Shown here piece by piece: positions 8,980-18,645 of a DNA stretch of 64,000 nt. The notes beneath the pieces are model-generated. The model was not told where the DNA came from. It saw only the letters and a list, made by a program, of their open reading frames with translations, and did no database searches. The translations under genes were made by a program, and so were the position numbers. The stretch is from Bacteroidaceae bacterium (GTDB lineage Bacteria > Bacteroidota > Bacteroidia > Bacteroidales > Bacteroidaceae). The stretch spans positions 62,001 through 126,000 of the forward strand of contig JAGAQH010000029.1 in assembly GCA_017622815.1 (NCBI GenBank), written 5' to 3'. Numbering within the stretch: the stretch's first letter is position 1; every line of letters begins with the position of its first letter.

Positions 8980-10830
8980 ATGAAAACATATAAGAATATA
9001 TTCAAAGCAACTTCCCTTCTGGCCGTGATGTCGCTGACTATGACATCATGCAATGACTGGCTGACAGTTCATCCCCAGACACAGATTGTGGAAGAAAACT
9101 TCTGGGAAGACAAGAACGACCTGGAAGGTGTACGCTACGGCGTATACAAGAATATGGCAGATCAGGTGGAGAAGATGATAATCTGGGGTGACCTTCGAGC
9201 ATCCGACGTCTACAACTTGACTGCACAGCGAACCAACGATCAAGGAAACCGCGACAACTTCCGCAATATCATCCAGGCCGACATAGATACCACATGGGCA
9301 TACTATGACTGGAGTGGCATGTACCGCACCATCGGTTATTGCAACAAGGTGCTCCAGCATGGCGAAGAGGTATTGGAGAAGGACAAGCAGTTCACAGCCA
9401 GCGAATGGCGTCAGATGAAGGCAGAAATGGTGACAATGCGTGCACTGAGCTACTTCTATCTGGTACGTGCATTCAAGAGCATCCCCTACACCACAAAGGT
9501 GGTTAACAGCGACAGCGAGGTGGAATACTTCCCCCAGTTGCCCGCATTGGATGTGATGGACAGCCTTATAAACGATGTTGAAAGTGTGGCAGGACAGGCC
9601 CGCAACCGCTTTGTCGATGTCAAGGAGACCAAGGGCATGATTACAAACACAGCCATCTATGCCCTCCTCAGCGACATGTACTTGTGGCGCGCAAGCATGC
9701 GTCAGGGCCGCTCTCTCGGCGACTCTACCATCACACAGGCTATGATAGTCGATGACTACCAGAAGTGCATCCTGAACAGCGAACTCTCTATCAGCAAACT
9801 GAAGGACCAGTTCGACGAGGAAAGAAAGGGTATGGGTGCAAACCTTGGCAAGAGCGACTATGTTAGCTGGAGCAATGCACCTTCCTTCAACGGCAAGTCC
9901 ATCGACTTCATGTACACCAACGATGTAGATGAAGCCAACCGCGGCAACTTCGACCTGATTGCACAGAAGAGAATATTCAACCAGGGCAACAGTTACGAGA
10001 GTATCTTCGAACTGCAGTTCAACACCAGCGACAGTCGTAAGAACGAAGCGGTGAACAGCATTTGGGGTGCCTTCAACAAATCACATCTTGTAAGTGCATT
10101 CCCCTACACCGGAGAAGAAGCAGATGGTGTATATGACACCCGCTACTGGTTCAGCGCCTGGAACAAATTGGCCGGAAACAACAATCCTACCGACTTCTAC
10201 TGCCTGAAGTGGGCCGATGCACAACCTGAAATTGAAGGTGGTATCGGTACGGCAGAAGCAGACATCCAGGTTGATTTTGAACAGGACGAGTACAAGAACT
10301 GGATTGTGTACCGTCTGAGCGATGTTCTGCTTATGAATGCTGAGGCACGTGCATGTCTGGGTGAATTGAAGGTTGACGCAAGCGAAAACAACAAGGTTTG
10401 CCAGCAAATTCTGCGTATGGTAAACAGACGCTGGTGGATTAACGTAGTGAACGGTGGCGACTTCAACACCAATGTTAACGTCAACGACGCCAATGCAGAT
10501 GCCTACTACAATTCCGACAAATACCTGATGAACGTAATGAACACCCGTAAGCGTGAGTTCATCGGCGAAGGCAAGCGTTGGTTCGACCTCGTACGTTATG
10601 CAGAACGCATCAGCGAGAGCGACGAGAGCATCGAAGGCACAAAGGGCGAGAAAGGCATATTTGATACCTTCATGGGTAATGTGGATGGTATAGACATGGT
10701 AAAGAACCGTTGTGAAAACCTCTGGGCTTTGTATTGCCCCATCTACTACATGGAGTGCAAGGCTTACCGTGCAAATGGTGCCAACATCAACCAGAATCCC
10801 ATCTGGAACAAATCTAAGTATGACAGATAA
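8980..10830 (+). CDS. SusD/RagB-family nutrient-binding lipoprotein
   Basis: A 616-residue surface lipoprotein that caps the upstream SusC barrel. The lipobox MTSC places the lipidated Cys at residue 24, followed by NDWLTVHPQTQIVEENFW, typical of SusD N-termini. TPR-like helices (MRALSYFYLVRAFK near 150) and the C-terminal NTRKREFIGEGKRWFDLVRY segment are family hallmarks. The start is 12 bases after the SusC stop, so the two are translationally close. The next gene starts 17 bases downstream. The ligand is unknown. Confidence 0.93.
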   Translation: MKTYKNIFKATSLLAVMSLTMTSCNDWLTVHPQTQIVEENFWEDKNDLEGVRYGVYKNMADQVEKMIIWGDLRASDVYNLTAQRTNDQGNRDNFRNIIQADIDTTWAYYDWSGMYRTIGYCNKVLQHGEEVLEKDKQFTASEWRQMKAEMVTMRALSYFYLVRAFKSIPYTTKVVNSDSEVEYFPQLPALDVMDSLINDVESVAGQARNRFVDVKETKGMITNTAIYALLSDMYLWRASMRQGRSLGDSTITQAMIVDDYQKCILNSELSISKLKDQFDEERKGMGANLGKSDYVSWSNAPSFNGKSIDFMYTNDVDEANRGNFDLIAQKRIFNQGNSYESIFELQFNTSDSRKNEAVNSIWGAFNKSHLVSAFPYTGEEADGVYDTRYWFSAWNKLAGNNNPTDFYCLKWADAQPEIEGGIGTAEADIQVDFEQDEYKNWIVYRLSDVLLMNAEARACLGELKVDASENNKVCQQILRMVNRRWWINVVNGGDFNTNVNVNDANADAYYNSDKYLMNVMNTRKREFIGEGKRWFDLVRYAERISESDESIEGTKGEKGIFDTFMGNVDGIDMVKNRCENLWALYCPIYYMECKAYRANGANINQNPIWNKSKYDR

Positions 10831-10847
10831 TAGAGGAGGATTACAAA

Positions 10848-13091
10848 ATGAAAATCATATCAAAAATCAAGAGTTTCATACTTCTGCTTCCTATGGTGGC
10901 AGGAGTGGCCCTGACTCAGAGTTGTACGGAAGATATTGACACTTCATCAAGATACACATTCACAGGCAACACCGTCCTCAGTTATCTTGAGGACCATGCC
11001 GATGTGTACAGCGAATACCGCAGCCTGCTGGATACCGTGAAGGTCAGTGACTTCTCCAACTCAACCGTGAGTCAGCTTCTTTCAGCACGTGGTAACTACA
11101 CCTGCTTTGCTCCCACCAATGAGGCAATCCACAATTACCTCGTACATTTGGCGGACAGCGGTATCATCAGCGACTCCACATGGAATGCACCGGAGTTCCA
11201 GGAAGTGAACCCCGAGACCGGAAAGAGAGATTTGCTGTATCAGATCCAGAGCAACATCGTGTACAACAGTATCATCGATGCCGGCGACAACTCTGCCGCC
11301 TTCCAGACCAGCGACTTCAGCGAACGTGCTACCAAGAACGAAGTACTCAGCCTTCCCAACATGAAGGAGCGCAAACTGCAGGTAACCGAGGGTAATGGTA
11401 CAAGATATGCCATCGAAGGTAGCAATATCGACGACAACAACTGCAACATCTACACCATCAACGGTTACATCCATCAGGTACACAAGGTTATCGACCCCAA
11501 CGAACAGACCGTTACCGACATCTTCCAGAAGATGATTGAGGAACAGCAGTGGGGCTTCTACACCTATGCAGTTCTGCTTGAAGCCTGCGGCCTTTACGAA
11601 GAACTGGCACAGAAGGAAGACGAGGTTTACTACCAGATGCTGATGTCCGGCGAACTGGAGCAGCACTTCAGCGAGCCTCACCCCACCTACTCAGGTGCAG
11701 GTGACCCCGAAAGAGGTAAGGGCGCAAACGGTGGCAACAACTCTTATGGTTGGTATCCCAAGCGCAGAATGATTGGCTACACCCTGTTCTTGGAGAAGGA
11801 CAGCTGGTGGGAACAGGCTCTCGGTCTGGAAGACAGCACTATCCACACCAAGCCCGCAGAAGAAGTTATCGCTTTGGTAGCAGAGTATGTTAAGGCAAAT
11901 AACTACCACATGCCCAATGCTTCTCACGACGACAACTACACCAGCATTGACAATGCACTGAACCAGTTCGTAACCTATCACGTCGTTCCCGGAAAGGTGG
12001 AAAACAACAAGTTGGTTATCCACTTCAACGAGTACGGCTATAGCCAGGACCTGAAGCAGCCCAAGTCTTGTGTCTACGACTTCTACATCACTGCAGGCGA
12101 GCGCAGACTTTTGAAGACCTTTAAGTCTCCTGGTAACAAGAATACCATTTACCTGAACCGTTTCCCCGTCATCAACAATGCAACCGACGGCGACTATACC
12201 GAGGTTAGTTGCGAGGACGAGAAGGCCGGTGTTGAAATTCTGGTAGGCGAAATGTTACGTCCCTACAATGCATTTGTCTACCCCATCAGCGATTGCATCT
12301 ACTTCAACGAGCAGATGGCAGAAACCTTCGGTAAGGAGCGTATCCGAATCGACGTGGCTACCTTCTTCAAGGAGTTCATGACAAACGACATCCGTTCTAA
12401 CGAGAATCCCACATGGCCATACCAGTGCGTTGGTATGCCCATCACCAGCAAGTACACATACTGTGAGGACCTTGAAATAGGAGACGATACCCGTTTCCAT
12501 TATCTGACTGGCCGATATGGTGGTGTTAACAGTTGGGCAAACTATCAGGGTGACGAGTTGAACGTGGTAGGTAACTATGAAATGACCATGAAACTGCCTC
12601 CCGTTCCCAAGGACGGTGTATATGAGCTGCGTCTGGGTCTGAGTACCAACAACCGTCGCGGTATGTGCCAGGTTTACTGGGGTACCAACAAGAATGCCCT
12701 GCCCGCAGTGGGTGTACCTCTGGACATGCGTATGACAGGTACACAAACCCTGGTAATGTCAGGCCAGTCATTCCCCTCTATCGTAGGTTGGGAACCTGAC
12801 GTAAAGGGCGATGACGATGTCAATGCCGAGGTGGACAAGAAGATGCGTAACAACGGATACATGAAGGGTCCCAAGTATATCAATTACATCGGTGGTAACC
12901 AATTGCTGCGTGATCGTGAAAACGCACTCAGAAAAATCGTCATCAAATCTGAGATGAAGGCCAACGAGACCTACTACATCCAGTTCAAGAACGTATTGGA
13001 CAACCTCGACACTGAGTTCTTCATGGACTACATCGAATACTGTCCCAAGGAAGTTTATGACAACCCCCTGATACCTGAGGACATCTGGTAA
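10848..13091 (+). CDS. FAS1-domain surface lipoprotein
   Basis: A 747-residue lipoprotein with lipobox TQSC (Cys at residue 26). A first FAS1 unit shows YTCFAPTNEAIHNYL near residue 85. A second is suggested by NALNQFVTYHVVPGKV near 370-385, matching the conserved 'H-box' region of FAS1 domains. The C-terminal ~200 residues (around YEMTMKLPPVPKDGVYELRLG) look like a beta-sandwich carbohydrate-binding type module, but this is inference from pattern only. A purine-rich site (AGAGGAGGA) precedes the ATG, unusually strong for this genome. It is the fourth gene of the block and presumably decorates or assists the SusCD complex. Confidence 0.8.
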   Translation: MKIISKIKSFILLLPMVAGVALTQSCTEDIDTSSRYTFTGNTVLSYLEDHADVYSEYRSLLDTVKVSDFSNSTVSQLLSARGNYTCFAPTNEAIHNYLVHLADSGIISDSTWNAPEFQEVNPETGKRDLLYQIQSNIVYNSIIDAGDNSAAFQTSDFSERATKNEVLSLPNMKERKLQVTEGNGTRYAIEGSNIDDNNCNIYTINGYIHQVHKVIDPNEQTVTDIFQKMIEEQQWGFYTYAVLLEACGLYEELAQKEDEVYYQMLMSGELEQHFSEPHPTYSGAGDPERGKGANGGNNSYGWYPKRRMIGYTLFLEKDSWWEQALGLEDSTIHTKPAEEVIALVAEYVKANNYHMPNASHDDNYTSIDNALNQFVTYHVVPGKVENNKLVIHFNEYGYSQDLKQPKSCVYDFYITAGERRLLKTFKSPGNKNTIYLNRFPVINNATDGDYTEVSCEDEKAGVEILVGEMLRPYNAFVYPISDCIYFNEQMAETFGKERIRIDVATFFKEFMTNDIRSNENPTWPYQCVGMPITSKYTYCEDLEIGDDTRFHYLTGRYGGVNSWANYQGDELNVVGNYEMTMKLPPVPKDGVYELRLGLSTNNRRGMCQVYWGTNKNALPAVGVPLDMRMTGTQTLVMSGQSFPSIVGWEPDVKGDDDVNAEVDKKMRNNGYMKGPKYINYIGGNQLLRDRENALRKIVIKSEMKANETYYIQFKNVLDNLDTEFFMDYIEYCPKEVYDNPLIPEDIW

Positions 13092-13165
13092 TAGAAAGGA
13101 GTGTCTACATAACTCATATAATATAACAAACAACCTAAACAATTCACTATTCATATTACATATAT

Positions 13166-15148
13166 ATGAAAAAAGGAATAAGCAAATATCTCGGAGCACT
13201 CGTAATGGGAACTGCCTTAATGGCAGTCCCCTCGTGCACCGACACTTGGAACGAGCATTACCAGACAGAGGATGCCTACACCGCTACGGAAAGCCTGTGG
13301 GAACTGCTGGAAGCACGTGAAGATCTGAGCAACTTCCGCTCAATCGTTGCTAAGGCAAAGTTCTATCGCGACGAGACCCATCCTGCCTACACCGTCAACG
13401 GCAAGGATACCGTGTACTACACCTTCAAGGATGTCCTCAATGCCAACTCTCCCGTTACCGTATGGGCTCCCACAAACGACGCCCTGACAGCCGAGGAATG
13501 GCAGAAGTTCGAGGAAATGGCAGAGAACAACGGCTACAACCTGCAGCAGCAGTTCGTGGGTAACCACATTGCCCTTTACCGCAAGACCATGGCCAAGAGC
13601 GGCAAGGAGACCCTGCGCCTGATCAACAGCAAGTTCGCCGTTATCAACTACGATGAAGGCACACTGCAGAAGGCTCAGGTAGTGGAGAAGAACATCGGTG
13701 CACGCAATGGTCTGTTGCACGTTCTGGACAGTCAGAACGAGTTCCTCTTCAACCTGTACGAGTACATCAAGTTCAGCGGTGAAGTTGAGACTTTCCGCAA
13801 CTACCTTGTACAGCGTGATACCGTTTACTTCATGGAGTCTGCAAGTATCGAAGGTCTGCCCGACGAGAACGGTAACCCCACCTATGTGGACAGCGTTTAC
13901 TTCCAGGACAACATGTTGTTCAACAACCAATTATATAACCCCACAGGTGCCGATGCCGAGGATGCATGGATGAACAACATCAAGATGTTCCATGCACAAA
14001 TCAATACCGAGGACTCTGCATTCGTAATGGTTGTTCCCACCGATCAGGCATGGCAAAATGCCACAGAGATGCTCAAGCCCCTGTACAACTACGTGAGCAC
14101 CTATCCCAGAATGGACAAGGTGAACCTTACCGCCACAAAGGGCGAGACAATGGACATCTTCGGTGCAAGAAAGACTTTTGCCACCGGCAAGGGTTACGAG
14201 ACCGTTGACTCCCTGCAGGACGTAAACATCAATATGGACATCATCAGCCCATTGGTGTTCAACGTGAACCTCCAGCCCCAGGTAAACGGCCAGATATGGA
14301 CAGCAGAGAAGTTCATAAACGGCGGTTACAAGGATTGTGAGTACCTGCTTACCACCGTTGGCGATACCATCCGCGATATCTACGAGATGCAGGATGGCGT
14401 GAAGACTCTTGTATGGAGCAAGAACAGCCTGTTCGAAGGCGAAGGCGTAAAGGAAACCAAGGAAATGAGTAACGGTTATGCAATCATTACCGACAAATGG
14501 AACTATGCCCGCGACTACTGGATGCCCAACATCGATTTCGATGCAAGCGTATTGACAATTTACGACAAGGCTACTTCTACACGTCCTTTAGAGTATGATA
14601 TCAACAACACTACTGCAGCAGAATGGATTGACAAGTACGGACGTTGCAGCCAGCAGAGATACCTGCACGTAAATGCATCTTCTACAAGCACCAATCCTGA
14701 AGTTGCCTTCGGTCTGACAGGAAACAAGGATATGGCCAACGGCTTCAATGTAGGTGTAACGAGTGGCAAATATGACATTCAGATTGTGATGGTTCCACGC
14801 TGGTATGAAACCAGCTACGAAACTCCCGATACTGCCGGTGCCGCCCTGAAGAACAGAGTAGTCTGCACATTGTACTACTGGGATGAAAGCCTGATCGGCA
14901 AGTCAGACCTCAAGTACACAAAGCAGATCAAGCTTACAAGCGCTCCCGTTGAGTATAGCGGTGAGAAGGTTGACACTCTCACAGTATTTACAGACGTTGA
15001 GTTCCCCGTTTCATACAAGAACTTAAGCAAAGCCTACCCTGTCCTCCACATAAAGAGCGATTTGAAGAGTGCAGATGTAAGCAAAAACGGCTACTCACGC
15101 GCCTTCAATATTGACAGAATCATCCTTAAGAGCAAGCAGGCAGAGTAA
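13166..15148 (+). CDS. FAS1-domain surface lipoprotein
   Basis: A 660-residue lipoprotein: signal peptide with VPSC, lipidated Cys at residue 24, then TDTWNEHYQ, a common start for fasciclin lipoproteins next to SusCD pairs. FAS1-like boxes are PVTVWAPTNDALTAEEW near residue 93 and FVMVVPTDQAWQNATEML near 286. The C-terminal ~170 residues are a separate beta-rich region starting near RYLHVNASSTSTNPEVAF. The start is 74 bases after the previous gene, the widest gap in the block, and the leader is A/T-rich, so an internal promoter is possible. The stop is 33 bases before the second SusC. Confidence 0.8.
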   Translation: MKKGISKYLGALVMGTALMAVPSCTDTWNEHYQTEDAYTATESLWELLEAREDLSNFRSIVAKAKFYRDETHPAYTVNGKDTVYYTFKDVLNANSPVTVWAPTNDALTAEEWQKFEEMAENNGYNLQQQFVGNHIALYRKTMAKSGKETLRLINSKFAVINYDEGTLQKAQVVEKNIGARNGLLHVLDSQNEFLFNLYEYIKFSGEVETFRNYLVQRDTVYFMESASIEGLPDENGNPTYVDSVYFQDNMLFNNQLYNPTGADAEDAWMNNIKMFHAQINTEDSAFVMVVPTDQAWQNATEMLKPLYNYVSTYPRMDKVNLTATKGETMDIFGARKTFATGKGYETVDSLQDVNINMDIISPLVFNVNLQPQVNGQIWTAEKFINGGYKDCEYLLTTVGDTIRDIYEMQDGVKTLVWSKNSLFEGEGVKETKEMSNGYAIITDKWNYARDYWMPNIDFDASVLTIYDKATSTRPLEYDINNTTAAEWIDKYGRCSQQRYLHVNASSTSTNPEVAFGLTGNKDMANGFNVGVTSGKYDIQIVMVPRWYETSYETPDTAGAALKNRVVCTLYYWDESLIGKSDLKYTKQIKLTSAPVEYSGEKVDTLTVFTDVEFPVSYKNLSKAYPVLHIKSDLKSADVSKNGYSRAFNIDRIILKSKQAE

Positions 15149-15181
15149 TATACAGATGTCAATTACATAAAGCAAAGAACA

Positions 15182-18100
15182 ATGAAAAATACAATAAGTA
15201 AAAGCATAATGAGCAAAGCGCACCGCGTCGGTCTCTGTTTCATGGTACTTGCAGCGTTTGGCATCAGTACAGCCTACGCTCAGGAAGCCCAGGGCGATGA
15301 GACAGTTAATGAACGCAGAGTTAAGAAAGCGCCCAAGCACGAAACACGTACCGTAAAGGGACGTGTCATCGACAGTGCCACAGGTGCTCCCATGGGTGGT
15401 GTACGTGTACAGGCATTGGGAATGAACCGTTACTCTACCCTGACCAATGAGGATGGTACCTACGAGGTGGAGATACCGGTATTCATCAATACAGTATATG
15501 TATATGCCCCTGAATACAATCCCTTGCAGGTTGCCATCAACGAGAAGGGTACCGACATCGAACTGATGAGTTCTGCTTTCGGTGCGTTCTATGGCGAAGG
15601 AACACAGATTACCGCCAAGAATGGTGTCACTCTGGACCAGACCAGCAGTCTGACCATCGAGACCGACATGATGAACAAGTTGGCAGGTGACATCAACATC
15701 GTGAAGAAGAACGGTCTGCCCGGACAGGGTGCATACATGACCATCCGCGGTATCAATAGTATCAATGCTGACGCACAGCCTCTGGTCATCCTGGACGGCA
15801 ACATCCTGGACATGCAGTACGACCGTACCGCCCAGCACGAGGGTTACTTCAACAACGTACTTGCAGGTATCGATCCCGAGACCGTGGACAAGGTTGAGGT
15901 TCTCAAGAACGGTACCGCCCTTTATGGCGCAAAGGGTGCCAACGGCGTTATCATCATTACCACAAAGCGCGGTAAGAGCCAGGCTACCAAGATTAACGCA
16001 CGTTTCTATGGCGGTGTGGAACTCATGCCCAAGAAACTTAGTGTCCTGAATGGTCCCCAGTACACAACATATCTGGGCGATCTGGTATCCACCATCAAGG
16101 ATATGGACCAGAACAAGTTGAACTCATTCGTATTCCTGGACCAGAGCCCCAGCAACTTCTACCGCAACATCTACAACAACAACACCGACTGGCAGGATGG
16201 TATGTACCGTACCGCCGCTACCCAGAACTACAAGATCAGCGTAGAAGGTGGTGATGATGTGGGTATGTATGCACTGTCACTGGGTTACACCGATGCTCAG
16301 AGCACAATGAAGAACAACGACATGAGCCGTCTGAATCTTCGTTTCAACACTGACATCAAGATCGGCACCAAGCTCTCTACCGCTTTGGACATCTCCTACA
16401 ACCAGACTTCATACAACATCTTGGACAACGGTTGGAGTGAGAGTTATGACAAGCAGAACATCGGTTCTGTGAACGTTCTGGGTCTTGTACAGGCTCCCTT
16501 CATCAGCCCCTATAGCTACTATGTTGATACTGATGCAAACGGCCGCTCAAGCCTGAAACTCTCCGGTGACTGGGCAGGTAAGTATGCTTCTACTGCCACA
16601 ATGAGCGAGTATGTGAAGAATCCCTTCATGTTCTCTCAGCACCTGAGCGAAGTGAACGAGGTTGCACGCAACCCCTACTGGATTCTGGAGAACGGTCATG
16701 GCAACAACAAGAACTTTGCCGAGATGACACAGATCAACATCAACGTTGCTCCCAAGTACCAGATCAACAATGACTGGGCTATCTCTGACCGTTTCAACTA
16801 TACTCTGAACCGTAACAACGAGAAGTACTTCCTGCCCATCGCAGGTGCTACTCCCTACATGATTCAGGACCAGGGTAACATCACCTCTGTACTGAAGAGC
16901 CAGTTCACAAAGCAGACCAGTCTGAACAACGACCTGCGAATCGAGTACGGCCACCAGTGGGACGAGCACACCTTCGGCGCTTTTGCCGGCTGGCGTCTGA
17001 ACTCCTATAACTACAGCTACTCATACCTGAACGGTTACAACAACGAGAACGATAAGCTGCCCAACATCACCAAGAACATGCAGTTCATCAACTCAAGCGG
17101 TGTAAACGACAGCTGGAAGGACATGACCTACTATCTGCAGGCCAACTACAACTATGCCAACCGCTACTTCGCAGAGTTCTCTGCCAGTGCACAGGCAAGC
17201 AGCCGTTTCGGTTCTCACACCAAGGACGGTTTCCGTCTGGCAGGTGTAAGCTGGGGCTTCTTCCCCTCACTGCAGTTGGGCTGGATCCTGACCAACGAAA
17301 AGTGGTTCAAGCCTACTCGTAACGTGAACTATCTGAAGGCTACCTTCGGTATAGAGAAGAACGGTAACGACAATCTGGACTACTATGCAGCACGTACCTA
17401 CTGGGAGACTGCACAGGTATTCGAGAACGTATTCGGCAAGTACCTCAGCAACATCGCCAACAGCGAGCTGCAGTGGGAAACCGTACGCAAGATCAACGTT
17501 GGTGTTGAGGGTTCATTCCTGAACAACCGTCTGAACGGCCGCGTTGACCTGTACTGGAACAAGACCAGCGACATGCTTTCTATGCGCGACCTCTCTGACC
17601 AGTACTACTACTCAGGTATCACCAACTTCTGGACCAACGAGGGCGAAATGACCAACAGCGGTGTGGAAGTGAAAGTGAACGGTGCTCTCATCAACTCCAA
17701 GGATTGGAAGTGGGAACTCGGTGCCACACTGGGCCACTACAGCAACGAGATTACCGCTCTGCCCGAGTCTAAGGACAACACCATCGAGTTGTACAAGCGC
17801 GATGCTGAGGGCAAGCAGTATGGCGAACCCGAAATCATCCACGGTTACACCTCAAGCGTATATGGCAAGAGCAACGTGCTGACAGCCGTAGGCTACAGCG
17901 CAGGTACATTCTATGGTTGGGAAGTAAACTACGACAACGAAAGCGGTACCGGTGTATATGCTTCTGAAGCAGAGGCCGGCCGTGCTACAAACGCCTTCGG
18001 TGCTCCCAGCAAACTCCGCTACTACACCGGTGTTGCAGGCAGCTACCGCGAGTTCGGTGCCGGCGACATGGCATTCGTTGACCAGAACGGTGACGGTTGG

Positions 18101-18637
18101 ATTGACGAGAGCGATAAGGTTGCTCTGGGCAATGCCACACCCGACATCTATGGTAACATCTTCACCAACGTGACTTGGAAGAACCTCCGTCTGGACGTTA
18201 TCTTCAAGTACAGCCTTGGCAACGACATCTACAACTACCAGCGTTCTCGTCTGGAATCTGGTAACACTACCTACAACCAGACCAGCGCTATGGCTCGTCG
18301 TTGGGCATACGAAGGACAGGTTACCGACATGCCTCGCGCATGCTTCACCAACAACCTGGGCTATGTGGAGAACGAACGTATGAGCAGCCGTTGGATTGAA
18401 GATGGCAGTTATCTGAAGATGAAGAACATCCGTCTTACCTACAATGTTCCCTACCACAACAGCTGGCTGCAGGGTATCAAGGTATGGGGCGAAGCCAACG
18501 ACGTATTCTGCATCACAAAGTACCTCGGCACAGATCCCGAGACCAGTGCACAGAACGGTACCCTGTATCAGGGCATTGATGCTGGTCGCATCCCCAGCGG
18601 TCGCAGTTTCAACTTAGGTGTCTCACTTAACCTGTAA
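15182..18637 (+). CDS. SusC/RagA-family TonB-dependent transporter (second pair)
   Basis: An 1151-residue outer-membrane transporter distinct from the first SusC of the block. The signal peptide ends at AYAQ. After a charged linker a carboxypeptidase-regulatory-like domain reads GRVIDSATGAPMGGVRVQAL near residues 60-80. The plug contains TIRGINSINADAQPLVILDG near 185-205 and the SusC signature VEVLKNGTALYGAKGANG near 238-255. The barrel ends NLGVSLNL. It sits 8 bases before its SusD. It is related only distantly to the first pair, so the two pairs look like independent modules rather than a recent duplication. Confidence 0.92.
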   Translation: MKNTISKSIMSKAHRVGLCFMVLAAFGISTAYAQEAQGDETVNERRVKKAPKHETRTVKGRVIDSATGAPMGGVRVQALGMNRYSTLTNEDGTYEVEIPVFINTVYVYAPEYNPLQVAINEKGTDIELMSSAFGAFYGEGTQITAKNGVTLDQTSSLTIETDMMNKLAGDINIVKKNGLPGQGAYMTIRGINSINADAQPLVILDGNILDMQYDRTAQHEGYFNNVLAGIDPETVDKVEVLKNGTALYGAKGANGVIIITTKRGKSQATKINARFYGGVELMPKKLSVLNGPQYTTYLGDLVSTIKDMDQNKLNSFVFLDQSPSNFYRNIYNNNTDWQDGMYRTAATQNYKISVEGGDDVGMYALSLGYTDAQSTMKNNDMSRLNLRFNTDIKIGTKLSTALDISYNQTSYNILDNGWSESYDKQNIGSVNVLGLVQAPFISPYSYYVDTDANGRSSLKLSGDWAGKYASTATMSEYVKNPFMFSQHLSEVNEVARNPYWILENGHGNNKNFAEMTQININVAPKYQINNDWAISDRFNYTLNRNNEKYFLPIAGATPYMIQDQGNITSVLKSQFTKQTSLNNDLRIEYGHQWDEHTFGAFAGWRLNSYNYSYSYLNGYNNENDKLPNITKNMQFINSSGVNDSWKDMTYYLQANYNYANRYFAEFSASAQASSRFGSHTKDGFRLAGVSWGFFPSLQLGWILTNEKWFKPTRNVNYLKATFGIEKNGNDNLDYYAARTYWETAQVFENVFGKYLSNIANSELQWETVRKINVGVEGSFLNNRLNGRVDLYWNKTSDMLSMRDLSDQYYYSGITNFWTNEGEMTNSGVEVKVNGALINSKDWKWELGATLGHYSNEITALPESKDNTIELYKRDAEGKQYGEPEIIHGYTSSVYGKSNVLTAVGYSAGTFYGWEVNYDNESGTGVYASEAEAGRATNAFGAPSKLRYYTGVAGSYREFGAGDMAFVDQNGDGWIDESDKVALGNATPDIYGNIFTNVTWKNLRLDVIFKYSLGNDIYNYQRSRLESGNTTYNQTSAMARRWAYEGQVTDMPRACFTNNLGYVENERMSSRWIEDGSYLKMKNIRLTYNVPYHNSWLQGIKVWGEANDVFCITKYLGTDPETSAQNGTLYQGIDAGRIPSGRSFNLGVSLNL

Positions 18638-18645
18638 TAATAAAT